A DNA stretch of 7,034 bases from Anaerolineales bacterium (GCA_017999235.1 JAGOBN010000208.1:1-7034), one strand, 5' to 3'. Positions 1-6,074 are shown, counted from the first letter of the stretch. Numbers and translations are program-made. The notes: a model not told the origin generated them from the sequence alone.

Positions 1-2
1 CG

Positions 3-149
3 GCCGGCGCCAGCAACCCCAAGATCGCGGCCGAGCTGTACCTCAGCGAGACCACCGTCAAACGCAAGCTCCAGGACATCTTCGAGAAACTCAACGTCAC
101 CACCCGCGCGCAGGCCGCGGCCGAGGCCGCCCGGCGCGGGCTGGTCTAA
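3..149 (+). CDS. LuxR/NarL-family transcriptional regulator, C-terminal HTH (partial, 5' end missing)
   Basis: This is the last 48 codons of a gene entering from the left edge, ending in TAA at 147-149. The peptide matches the second half of a LuxR-type (GerE) helix-turn-helix: a scaffold helix with SNPKIAAELYLSE, the recognition helix around TTVKRKLQDIFEKLNV, and a final helix ending in ARRGLV. Family members usually have His where this one has Lys (TVKxH becomes TVKRK), a tolerated variation. Only the DNA-binding domain is visible, so the sensory part (response-regulator receiver, GAF, PAS or ATPase type) is unknown. It is a DNA-binding transcription factor by family. Lying directly upstream of the cox genes on the same strand, it may regulate them, but that is inference from position. 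The HTH assignment is firm and the role is not. Confidence 0.87.
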   Translation, partial: AGASNPKIAAELYLSETTVKRKLQDIFEKLNVTTRAQAAAEAARRGLV

Positions 150-249
150 CGCGGCTGAGTCCCGGCCGAGCCATCCATGGCCGCCTGGAGCGCCTGAAAG
201 ACGGCGTCCTCTAAAGCCCCAACCCGCAAAACCTGAGCCGCGAGCTGTT

Positions 250-281
250 CGCGGAACGCCGCCCCTCCGCGGCGTTGAGCG
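250..281 (+). repeat. GC-rich inverted repeat, possible terminator or regulatory stem
   Basis: AACGCCGC (255-262) and GCGGCGTT (269-276) form a perfect 8-bp stem around the 6-nt loop CCCTCC. A further CGC/GCG pairing (250-252 with 279-281) extends it across a 2x2 mismatch. It lies about 100 nt after the LuxR stop codon and upstream of the putative cox promoter. It could end or attenuate the upstream transcript, but no T-run follows, so it is not a standard intrinsic terminator. A protein-binding site is the alternative. Confidence 0.35.
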
Positions 282-388
282 GCAAGGCTGGATCCAGGCT
301 GGCGCGCAGTTCCGCTAAACACCGGCCGGCGGGCAGCGCGGCGGCATAAATTGGACTGATTGGGTCGTGATTTGGCCCGGCTGGTGAC

Positions 389-404
389 TACCCCTTTTGG
401 GGGA
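389..404 (+). promoter_or_regulatory. Candidate NarL/FixJ-type operator (7-2-7 inverted repeat)
   Basis: TACCCCT (389-395), a TT spacer (396-397) and TGGGGGA (398-404) give two inverted heptamers with a CCCC/GGGG core. The left heptamer fits the NarL heptamer consensus TACYYMT, and the 7-2-7 spacing is that used by NarL-type dimers. The right arm, read on the other strand, is TCCCCCA, so symmetry is partial. The site lies at the start of the AT-rich segment, upstream of a possible -10 element, where an activator would bind. A LuxR/NarL HTH gene directly upstream makes a match plausible, but binding is inference. Confidence 0.4.
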
Positions 405-411
405 TTTCTGC

Positions 412-457
412 TTGAATAGCTATGCCCGTTATTGTAACCATAAGAATATCCTATAAC
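412..457 (+). promoter_or_regulatory. Candidate cox operon promoter region
   Basis: This AT-rich stretch contains TATAAC at 452-457, a five-of-six match to the sigma-70 -10 box. No good -35 box is correctly spaced: TTATTG (429-434) gives a 17-nt gap but is a poor match, TTGTAA (432-437) is closer to consensus but only 14 nt away, and TTGAAT (412-417) is too far. A weak -35 would suit an activator-dependent promoter with the candidate operator at 389-404. Transcription would start near 463-465, leaving a leader of about 80 nt before coxM. The elements are short and could be chance. Confidence 0.3.
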
Positions 458-541
458 GCCCTTTCACCAGGAGGACCGCCCACCACCCATCCCTCAGCGC
501 GCGTACCGGTAGTTTCGCCCCCTTTGAACAAGAGAGAGGCC

Positions 542-1408
542 ATGATCCCACCGACCTTTGATTACGCGGCTCCTACCTCCCTGGACGACGCTCTGGCCAT
601 CCTCGGCCAGAACCCCGACGCCAAAGTGCTGGCCGGCGGCCACAGCCTGCTGCCGGCCATGAAGTTCCGGATGGCGACGCCGGCCCTGCTGGTGGATATC
701 AACAAGATCGCGGGCCTGGTCTACATCAAAGAGGAAGACGGCTGGCTCAAACTCGGCGCCATGACGCGCGAGGCCGACTTGGATGCCAGCGCCCTGGTGC
801 GCGCGCGCTATCCGCTGCTGGCCGACACCGCGCGGATGATCGCGGACCCGCTGGTCCGCAACCTGGCCACGGTGGGCGGTAACCTGGCCCACGCCGATCC
901 GGCCAATGACCACCCGGCCACCATGCTGGCGTATCGGGCGCAAGTGGTGGCCGCCGGCCCGGCCGGCCAGCGCGTCATCGCCATCGGCGAATTCTTCGCC
1001 GGCCCGTTTACCACCACGCTGGCGCACGATGAAATCCTGACCGAGATCCGCGTGCCGGCGCGCCAAGCCGGCGACGGCGGGTGCTACCTCAAGATTGAGC
1101 GCAAGGTGGGCGATTACGCCACCGCCGCCGTGGCCGTGCAGCTCAATGTGGACAGCGGCGGCGTGTGCCGGTCGGCCGGCCTCGCGCTGACCAACCTGGG
1201 CCTGACCGCCCTCCAGTGCGGGGCGGCCGAGGCCGCCTTGGTCGGCCGCCCGCTCGACGACGCGGTCTTCAAGACGGCGGCGCAGCACGCGGCGGAGGCC
1301 GCCGAGCCGACCAGCGATTATCGCGGCACGGAGGCGTACAAACGCGCGCTGGTCAAAACCCTGACCATGCGCGCCCTGCGGGCGGCCCTGGCGCGGACGA
1401 AGGATTAA
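542..1408 (+). CDS. coxM: Aerobic CO dehydrogenase, medium (FAD-binding) subunit
   Basis: CoxM carries FAD and passes electrons from the iron-sulfur clusters of CoxS to the quinone pool. The product is 288 residues, the length I recall for the Oligotropha protein. The N-terminus FDYAAPTSLDDALAIL is typical of the FAD_binding_5 domain. The two FAD pyrophosphate-binding motifs are present: AGGHS at residues 31-35 and TVGGN at 110-114, the latter followed by LAHADPANDHP. The C-terminal third is the CO_deh_flav_C domain, with YLKIERKVGDYATAAVA. The ATG at 542 is chosen because it follows a purine-rich AGAGAGAGG (531-539) and homology begins at once. An upstream in-frame ATG at 422 would add 40 residues unlike the family and lies upstream of the likely transcription start. 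It is the first gene of the operon, and coxS starts 3 nt after its stop codon. Confidence 0.95.
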   Translation: MIPPTFDYAAPTSLDDALAILGQNPDAKVLAGGHSLLPAMKFRMATPALLVDINKIAGLVYIKEEDGWLKLGAMTREADLDASALVRARYPLLADTARMIADPLVRNLATVGGNLAHADPANDHPATMLAYRAQVVAAGPAGQRVIAIGEFFAGPFTTTLAHDEILTEIRVPARQAGDGGCYLKIERKVGDYATAAVAVQLNVDSGGVCRSAGLALTNLGLTALQCGAAEAALVGRPLDDAVFKTAAQHAAEAAEPTSDYRGTEAYKRALVKTLTMRALRAALARTKD

Positions 1409-1411
1409 CCC

Positions 1412-1903
1412 ATGAGCACCCACCACCTGACCTTGACCATTAACGGCGAGACCAAAACCGCGGAGGTGCCGGCGCGCCTGCTGCTGGTCCACCTGATCCG
1501 CGATACGTTCCACCTGACCGGCACCCACATCGGCTGTGACACCACCTCATGCGGGGCCTGCACCATCCTGCTGAACGGCCGGCCGGTGAAATCCTGCACC
1601 GTCCTGGCCGTCCAGGCCGATGGGGCGCGGCTCCAGACGGTGGAAGGTCTGGCGCAGGGCGGGCAGCTGCACCCCATCCAGGAGGGCTTTCATCAATGCC
1701 ACGGCCTGCAATGCGGGTTCTGCACACCGGGCATGCTGATGACGACCTCCGCCCTGCTGGCGGAGAACCCCAACCCGACCGACGCCGAGATCCGCTGGGC
1801 GATCTCGGGCAACCTGTGCCGCTGCACCGGCTACATGAACATCGTCAAAGCCGTGCAGTACGCGGCCGAGAAGCTGCAAGCGCAGCCGGCCGCCGCCGAC
1901 TAA
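1412..1903 (+). CDS. coxS: Aerobic CO dehydrogenase, small (2Fe-2S) subunit
   Basis: CoxS holds two 2Fe-2S clusters that relay electrons from the molybdenum site of CoxL to the FAD of CoxM. The product is 163 residues, close to the family norm. The N-terminal plant-ferredoxin-type domain binds one cluster through C42, C47, C50 and C62 (motif CDTTSCGAC). The C-terminal helical domain binds the other through C101, C104, C136 and C138 (CGFCTPGM and CRCTGY). Q100, just before C101, is the conserved glutamine next to the molybdopterin cofactor. C96 is an extra cysteine outside the cluster motifs. An AAGGA (1400-1404) inside the end of coxM lies 7 nt from the ATG, and only 3 nt separate the two genes, so translation is probably coupled. 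All cluster ligands are present, so the subunit should be functional. Confidence 0.96.
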   Translation: MSTHHLTLTINGETKTAEVPARLLLVHLIRDTFHLTGTHIGCDTTSCGACTILLNGRPVKSCTVLAVQADGARLQTVEGLAQGGQLHPIQEGFHQCHGLQCGFCTPGMLMTTSALLAENPNPTDAEIRWAISGNLCRCTGYMNIVKAVQYAAEKLQAQPAAAD

Positions 1904-1962
1904 GCCGCGGCTGTATCTCAGCCGCCGGCTGTATTCCAGCCGCCGGCTGTACCTCAGCCGCT
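1903..1962 (+). repeat. 18-nt tandem repeat with alternating complementary arms between coxS and coxL
   Basis: Immediately after the coxS stop codon, a unit close to GCCGCCGGCTGTACCTCA occurs three times (1904-1920, one base short; 1921-1938; 1939-1956) plus a partial copy GCCGCT. The first unit is part of a perfect palindrome AGCCGCGGCT (1903-1912). GGCTG (1909-1913, 1927-1931, 1945-1949) alternates with CAGCC (1919-1923, 1937-1941, 1955-1959), so each arm can pair with the neighbour on either side. The array ends 8 nt before the coxL Shine-Dalgarno GGAG (1968-1971). It may shape mRNA structure between the two cistrons, but function is unknown. Confidence 0.75.
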
Positions 1963-1977
1963 CCACCGGAGAACACC

Positions 1978-4326
1978 ATGCCTGAAATCAACGGCCTCGG
2001 CCACTCGATGAAACGCAAGGAAGACGCGCGGTTTATTCACGGCCAGGGCAATTACATTGACGACCACAGCCTGCCGGGGATGCTCTGGCTCGACATCGTC
2101 CGCAGCCCGTACGCCCACGCCCGGATCAAAAGCATTGACACTTCCAAAGCCGCCCAGCTTCCCGGCGTGCTGGGGTTCATCACCGGCAGGGATTTGGAGA
2201 AGTACAACCTGCACTGGATGCCCACGCTGGCCGGCGACCGGCAGATGGTGCTGCCGATCGACACGGTGAAGTACCAATCCCAGGAGGTGGTGGCCGTGAT
2301 CGCCGCCGACCGTTACGCCGCCGCCGACGGCGTGGCCGCGGTGGAGGTGGACTACGTGCCGCTGCCCGTGGTGGTGGATCCGTTCCAGGCCCTGCTCCCG
2401 GGCGCCACCAAGGTCCGGGATGACAAGGACAGCAACCGCATCTGGCATTGGGAGGTCGGCGACCAGGACGGCACGGCCCAGGTCTTCGCCGGCGCGGCCA
2501 CGGTGGTGCGCGAGAAGATTTACATCCCGCGCATCCACGTCGCCTCGATTGAGACCTGCGGGTGTCTGGCGGATTGGGACGGCGTAAACAAGAAGCTCAC
2601 GCTGTATATGACCTCGCAGGCCCCGCACGTCATCCGCACGGTGCTGGCGCTGGTGGCCGGCCATGTCGGCCTCTCCGAGGAGAACATCCGCGTGGTCTCG
2701 CCTGATCTGGGCGGCGGGTTTGGCGGCAAGGTCCCGGCGTATCCCGGCTATGTCCTGGCCGTGGCGGCCACCGTCCTGCTGGGCAAGCCGATCAAATGGA
2801 TCGAAGACCGCTCGGAGAACCTGGCCGCCGACTCGTTCGCGCGCGATTATCACATCGCCGCCGAGCTGGCCGCCGATCAGGACGGGCGCATTATCGGGAT
2901 GCGGATGGACACCGTGGCCGACCACGGCTACGCCGACGCCCAGGCGGCGCCCAGCAAGTTCCCGGCCGGGCTGTTCCATATCGCCACCGGCTCGTATGAT
3001 TTCCAGAAGGCGTTTATGAAGGTGGACGGGGTCTACACCAACAAGCCGCCGGGGGGCGTGGCCTACCGCTGCTCGTTCCGGGTCACCGAGGCCGTGCACG
3101 CCATCGAGCGCATGGTCGATATCCTGGCCCACGAACGCGGCGAGGACCCGGCCGCCTTCCGCCTGAAGAACTTCATCAAGCCCGAGCAATTCCCGTATGT
3201 GTCGGCGCTGGGCTGGGAGTACGACAGCGGCAACTATCACGCCGCCCTGCACAAGGCGATGGAGATGATTGACTACGCCGGCCTGCGGCGGGAGCAGCTG
3301 GAGAAGCGCGCCCGCGGCGAGCTGATGGGCATCGGCATTTCGTCGTTCACCGAGATTGTCGGCGCCGGCCCCGCGCACCAGTTTGACATCATCGGCCTCA
3401 AGATGTTCGACTCGTGCGAGCTGCGCGTGCATCCCACCGGCAAGGCCATCGCCCGCTTTGGCACCAAGAGCCAGGGCCAGGGCCATGAGACCACCTACGC
3501 CCAGATCATCGCGCAAGAACTGGGCCTCCCGGCCGAGCACATCAAAATCGAAGAAGGCGATACCGATACCGCGCCCTACGGCCTCGGCACCTACGCCAGC
3601 CGGTCCACCCCCACGGCCGGCGCCGCCGCCGCCATCGCCGCGCGCAAACTGCGCGACAAGGCGCGCAAGATCGCCGCGCACCTGCTCGAGTGCGCCGAGG
3701 AGGATCTGGTTTGGGACGCCGACCGGTTCTATGTCAAAGGATCGCCGGCCCGCGTCAAGACGATCCAAGAGCTGGTCTTCGCGGCCTACACCAACTTCCC
3801 GCCGGAGCTGGAAGGCGGCTTCGAGACGACCCATTACTACAACCCGCCCAATCTCACCTATCCCTTCGGCTCCTACATCTGCGTGGTGGACATTGACCGC
3901 GGCACCGGGCAGGTGACCACGCGCCGTTTCGTGGCCGTGGACGATTGCGGCGTCCGCATCAACCCGATGATCGTCGAGGGCCAGATCCACGGCGGTTTGA
4001 CCCAGGGGTTTGCGCCGGCCATGATGGAAGAGATGCAGTACGACGAGCACGGCAACCTGTATGGCGGCACTTTCATGGATTACATGGTGCCCACCGCCGT
4101 TGAATCGCCCAAGTGGGAAGTGGGCGAGACGGTCACCCCTTCGCCGCACCATCCGTTTGGCGCCAAGGGCGTGGGCGAAAGCCCGACCGTGGGCGCGCCG
4201 CCGGCCTTCGCCAACGCGGTGGTGGACGCGCTCTGGCATCTGGGCGTGCGCCATGTGGATATCCCGATCACGGCGCCCAAGGTCTGGGAGCTGCTGCACC
4301 GGCACGGCGCGGCGCTGGAAGAGTAA
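1978..4326 (+). CDS. coxL: Aerobic CO dehydrogenase form I, large (molybdenum) catalytic subunit
   Basis: CoxL oxidises CO with water to CO2 at a Mo-S-Cu centre bound to molybdopterin cytosine dinucleotide. The product is 782 residues, slightly shorter than the roughly 809 I recall for Oligotropha. Motifs in order: the N-terminal KRKEDARFIHGQGNYIDD; Q214 in SQAPH, matching the active-site glutamine; GGGFGGK at 245-251; the active-site loop AYRCSFR at 362-368, with C365 as the copper-ligating cysteine; GTKSQGQGHET at 495-505 and GTYASRSTPT from 537 in cofactor-binding regions; and GAKGVGES at 728-735, with E734 the expected catalytic base. AYRCSFR identifies form I, since form II enzymes have AYRGAGR. 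The ATG at 1978 is preceded by GGAG (1968-1971) at a 6-nt spacing. The frame is open further upstream through coxS, but that stretch is coxS in another frame and does not resemble CoxL. All catalytic residues are present. Confidence 0.97.
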   Translation: MPEINGLGHSMKRKEDARFIHGQGNYIDDHSLPGMLWLDIVRSPYAHARIKSIDTSKAAQLPGVLGFITGRDLEKYNLHWMPTLAGDRQMVLPIDTVKYQSQEVVAVIAADRYAAADGVAAVEVDYVPLPVVVDPFQALLPGATKVRDDKDSNRIWHWEVGDQDGTAQVFAGAATVVREKIYIPRIHVASIETCGCLADWDGVNKKLTLYMTSQAPHVIRTVLALVAGHVGLSEENIRVVSPDLGGGFGGKVPAYPGYVLAVAATVLLGKPIKWIEDRSENLAADSFARDYHIAAELAADQDGRIIGMRMDTVADHGYADAQAAPSKFPAGLFHIATGSYDFQKAFMKVDGVYTNKPPGGVAYRCSFRVTEAVHAIERMVDILAHERGEDPAAFRLKNFIKPEQFPYVSALGWEYDSGNYHAALHKAMEMIDYAGLRREQLEKRARGELMGIGISSFTEIVGAGPAHQFDIIGLKMFDSCELRVHPTGKAIARFGTKSQGQGHETTYAQIIAQELGLPAEHIKIEEGDTDTAPYGLGTYASRSTPTAGAAAAIAARKLRDKARKIAAHLLECAEEDLVWDADRFYVKGSPARVKTIQELVFAAYTNFPPELEGGFETTHYYNPPNLTYPFGSYICVVDIDRGTGQVTTRRFVAVDDCGVRINPMIVEGQIHGGLTQGFAPAMMEEMQYDEHGNLYGGTFMDYMVPTAVESPKWEVGETVTPSPHHPFGAKGVGESPTVGAPPAFANAVVDALWHLGVRHVDIPITAPKVWELLHRHGAALEE

Positions 4327-4480
4327 AGGCTTATAGGCCACAGAGACGCAGCGAAAAGCTGATAGGCCTCCGGGTCTCCCCCAGCACCGCCGGGGCGCCC
4401 TGTCCGCCGTCGAAGGCGGCGGGGTATTTAGGACGCGGCAGCGCCGGAGCCGGTGTTGACTCTGTGGCGGAGCCGTCGCC
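4327..4480 (+). other. Gap between coxL and the XdhC/CoxF-like gene (154 nt)
   Basis: This is the largest gap inside the operon and no gene is seen in it. Two imperfect direct repeats, GCTTATAGGCC (4329-4339) and GCTGATAGGCC (4358-4368), sit near the coxL end. A GC hairpin is possible around CCGCC (4404-4408) and GGCGG (4415-4419), with CCC (4398-4400) and GGG (4421-4423) able to extend it. No T-run follows, so it is not a standard terminator, and the next genes may still be read through from coxM. The ribosome-binding site of the next gene, GGAG (4469-4472), closes the gap. Confidence 0.6.
4338..4467. repeat. 8-bp inverted repeat spanning the coxL-coxF gap
   Basis: CCACAGAG (4338-4345) and its exact reverse complement CTCTGTGG (4460-4467) enclose 114 nt and nearly fill the intergenic gap. 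A further matching C follows one mismatch on the inner side. CCACAGAG-type sequences are, from memory, frequent parts of dispersed intergenic repeats in several bacterial phyla. The segment could be the remnant of a small non-coding mobile repeat or a long-range RNA stem. No target-site duplication is obvious, and an 8-bp match could be chance. Confidence 0.4.
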
Positions 4481-5515
4481 ATGCTTAACGACTATCTCGC
4501 CCGCGCGCATGCTTTGGCCGAAGCCGGCCGCGCCTTTGTGGTGGCCACGGTAGTGCGCGCCCACGCGCCGACCTCGGCCAAGGCCGGCGCCAAGGCCATC
4601 GTCACGCAGGAGGGCACGCTGGAAGGCTGGGTCGGGGGCGCCTGCACCCAGCCGGCGGTGATCCGCGAGTCGCTCAAGGCCCTGCAGGACGGCACCCCGC
4701 GCTATCTGCGGCTCGGCCCGCCGGAGAGCCTGCGCGGTGATCAGCCGGGCGTGATCGAGGTGCCGCTGACGTGCGTCAGCGGCGGAACGCTGGAGATCTA
4801 TCTGGACCCGCATCGGCCGGCCCCGCAGCTGCTGCTGGTGGGCCATCTGCCGGTGGTGGAGGCCTTGGCCGCCCTCGGCGCCGACCTGAATTTCAAGGTG
4901 ACCGTGGCCGGCGAAGCCGTGACCGCCGCGCAGTTCCCGCGCGCCGACCGGGTCCAAGCTTATGATCCCGCGGAGCCGGCGGCGCTGCGCGTGCCGGCCG
5001 GCGCTTACGCGGTGGTGGCCTCGCACGGCCACTACGATGAGCCGGCGCTGGAGGCGCTGCTGCCCAGCGCCGCCGCCTATGTGGCGCTGGTGGCCAGCCG
5101 CCAGCGCGGCGCGGCGGTGCGGGACTATTTGCGCGCCGCCGGGCTGGCGCCGGAGTGCCTGGCGCGCCTGAAGTGTCCGGCCGGCCTGGACCTGGGCGCG
5201 GTGACGCCGGAGGAGATCGCGCTCTCCATCCTGGCCGAGATCATCCAACTGCGCCGGCGCGGCCCGCTCTCATCTCCTCCGTTCTCATCGTCTCCGGGGC
5301 AGCCCTCCGATCTGCCCGCCGCCCTCCTGGAGATGCGCCCGGCCGTCATCCCGGCCCCGGCGCCGGGTGAAGCCGTGGACCCGGTCTGCCACATGGTGGT
5401 GACCATCGCCGGCGCGCGCTATCAGTCCGAGTACAATGGCCGCACGTACTACTTCTGCGCGCCCGGCTGTCAACGCACGTTCGAAAAAAATCCAGCCCTA
5501 TACGCCACCGCTTAG
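4481..5515 (+). CDS. coxF: XdhC/CoxF-family CO dehydrogenase maturation factor fused to a YHS domain
   Basis: XdhC/CoxF proteins help mature molybdenum hydroxylases; in Oligotropha, CoxF is linked to completing the Mo-S-Cu centre. This 344-residue protein has three parts. Residues 1-105 form the XdhC_CoxI domain, with GWVGGACTQPAVI at 49-61 and its conserved C55. Residues 115-257 form the XdhC_C Rossmann-like domain, starting LLLVGHLPVVEALAALG, with ASHGHYDEPALEALL in the middle and ending in GLDLGAVTPEEIALSILAEI. Its nucleotide loop departs from the usual GxGxxG. A Ser/Pro-rich linker (about 261-298) leads to a YHS domain (299-344) with DPVCHM, then YYFCAPGC; C303, C326 and C330 are likely metal ligands. 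ATG 4481 follows GGAG (4469-4472) by 8 nt. The stop codon overlaps the coxG ribosome-binding site. CoxI is the alternative name; coxF is preferred because coxG follows. Confidence 0.88.
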   Translation: MLNDYLARAHALAEAGRAFVVATVVRAHAPTSAKAGAKAIVTQEGTLEGWVGGACTQPAVIRESLKALQDGTPRYLRLGPPESLRGDQPGVIEVPLTCVSGGTLEIYLDPHRPAPQLLLVGHLPVVEALAALGADLNFKVTVAGEAVTAAQFPRADRVQAYDPAEPAALRVPAGAYAVVASHGHYDEPALEALLPSAAAYVALVASRQRGAAVRDYLRAAGLAPECLARLKCPAGLDLGAVTPEEIALSILAEIIQLRRRGPLSSPPFSSSPGQPSDLPAALLEMRPAVIPAPAPGEAVDPVCHMVVTIAGARYQSEYNGRTYYFCAPGCQRTFEKNPALYATA

Positions 5516-5525
5516 GAGACGGCTC

Positions 5526-6074
5526 ATGCATCTCGAAGGCACGACGACCATCAAGGCCGCGCGACAAGTGGTCTGGGATTTCTTGACCGATCCCACCCAG
5601 GTGGCGCAGTGCGCGCCGGGCGTGGAGTCGGTCACCCTGCTGGAGGACGGCCGGAAGTTCCAGGCCACGGCCGCCGTCGGCTTTGGCTCGGTCAAGGTGC
5701 GCTTCACGGGCCAGGCCGAGTTTGCGGAGATGGATCCGCCCAACCGCGCCAAGATCACGGCCCACGGCAGCGCCACCGGCTCGGCCGCGGATGTCTCCAG
5801 TGAAATGGCGCTCAGCGACGCCGCCGACGGCGCCACCGAATTGAAGTGGTCGGCCGATGTGGCCGTGGTCGGCCAGATTGCCAGCCTGGCGGCGCGCATG
5901 ATGGCGCCCATCAGCCAGAAACTGACCGGCCTGTTCTTTGACGAGGTGCGGAAGCGGATTGAGGCGCCGGCCGCCCCCGCCGCCGGCCCGGTTCCGCCGC
6001 CGGCGGAGGCCGCCGGGTCCGCGCCGCTCACGCCGGCCAGCGAGCCGCCCGCGCCCGCCCAGTCCGGCGGATGA
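5526..6074 (+). CDS. coxG: CoxG family protein (SRPBCC/START-like fold), CO dehydrogenase membrane/quinone partner
   Basis: CoxG proteins recruit CO dehydrogenase to the membrane, and recent work on the mycobacterial system points to a role in moving menaquinone between the membrane and the enzyme. The 182-residue product begins with HLEGTTTIKAARQVVWDFLTDP and CAPGVESVTLLEDG, the hallmark start of the family, and has its central beta-rich part (VKVRFTGQAEFAEMDPPNRAKITAHG). A long C-terminal helix of the START fold (about 117-145) follows, with ASLAARMMAPISQKLTGLFFDEVRKRIE. The last 35 or so residues are a Pro/Ala-rich, probably disordered tail with no evident transmembrane segment. ATG 5526 is selected over an upstream in-frame ATG at 5436 because AGGAG (5514-5518) lies 7 nt before it and homology starts there. 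AGGAG overlaps the stop codon of the preceding gene, suggesting coupled translation. Confidence 0.92.
   Translation: MHLEGTTTIKAARQVVWDFLTDPTQVAQCAPGVESVTLLEDGRKFQATAAVGFGSVKVRFTGQAEFAEMDPPNRAKITAHGSATGSAADVSSEMALSDAADGATELKWSADVAVVGQIASLAARMMAPISQKLTGLFFDEVRKRIEAPAAPAAGPVPPPAEAAGSAPLTPASEPPAPAQSGG

Larger units (their letters stand above)
150..541 (+). other. Non-coding region upstream of the cox operon (392 nt)
   Basis: No convincing gene is seen between the LuxR stop codon and the coxM start. The first part (150-330) is GC-rich and contains a strong inverted repeat (250-281) and a 10-bp palindrome CTGGATCCAG at 288-297, with GGCTGG repeated directly at 286-291 and 297-302. From about 343 to 460 the base composition becomes clearly more AT-rich than elsewhere in the window, as expected of a promoter region. 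The rest contains an isolated AGGAGG (469-474), an 8-bp palindrome TACCGGTA (504-511) and the coxM ribosome-binding site. Short open stretches exist in 150-330, but none has recognisable protein similarity or a well-placed start signal. Confidence 0.7.

Noticed and set aside
177..207. Short open reading stretches between the regulator and the promoter
   Set aside because: They are only a few codons long from an ATG, lack a ribosome-binding site and have no similarity I recognise.
422..541. Upstream 40-codon extension of coxM
   Set aside because: It has no ribosome-binding site and no family similarity, and it lies partly upstream of the likely -10 box at 452-457. The ATG at 542 gives the standard CoxM length.
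494..1528. 344-codon minus-strand frame opposite coxM
   Set aside because: This is an antisense shadow of a clear coxM. Its composition is Gly/Arg/Gln/His rich with no domain.
1903..1962. CRISPR array
   Set aside because: The repeats are 18 nt and directly tandem with no spacers, so this is a simple tandem repeat.
1549..1977. 143-codon in-frame extension upstream of coxL, including the repeat region
   Set aside because: It overlaps coxS in another frame, does not resemble CoxL N-termini, and the ATG at 1978 has a well-placed GGAG.
4398..4423. Possible intrinsic terminator after coxL
   Set aside because: The GC stem is short or interrupted, and no T-run follows on the + strand, so it cannot be called a terminator.
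1954..4482. Very long open frame (842 codons) on the minus strand opposite coxL
   Set aside because: It mirrors coxL in a GC-rich gene where stop codons are rare on the antisense strand. Its translation is low-complexity (Arg, Gly, His, Val, Asp rich) with no recognisable domain, while the + strand carries a complete conserved enzyme.
5436..5525. 30-codon upstream extension of coxG inside the YHS coding region
   Set aside because: It overlaps the conserved YHS domain in another frame. The ATG at 5526 has AGGAG 7 nt upstream and starts exactly where CoxG similarity begins.
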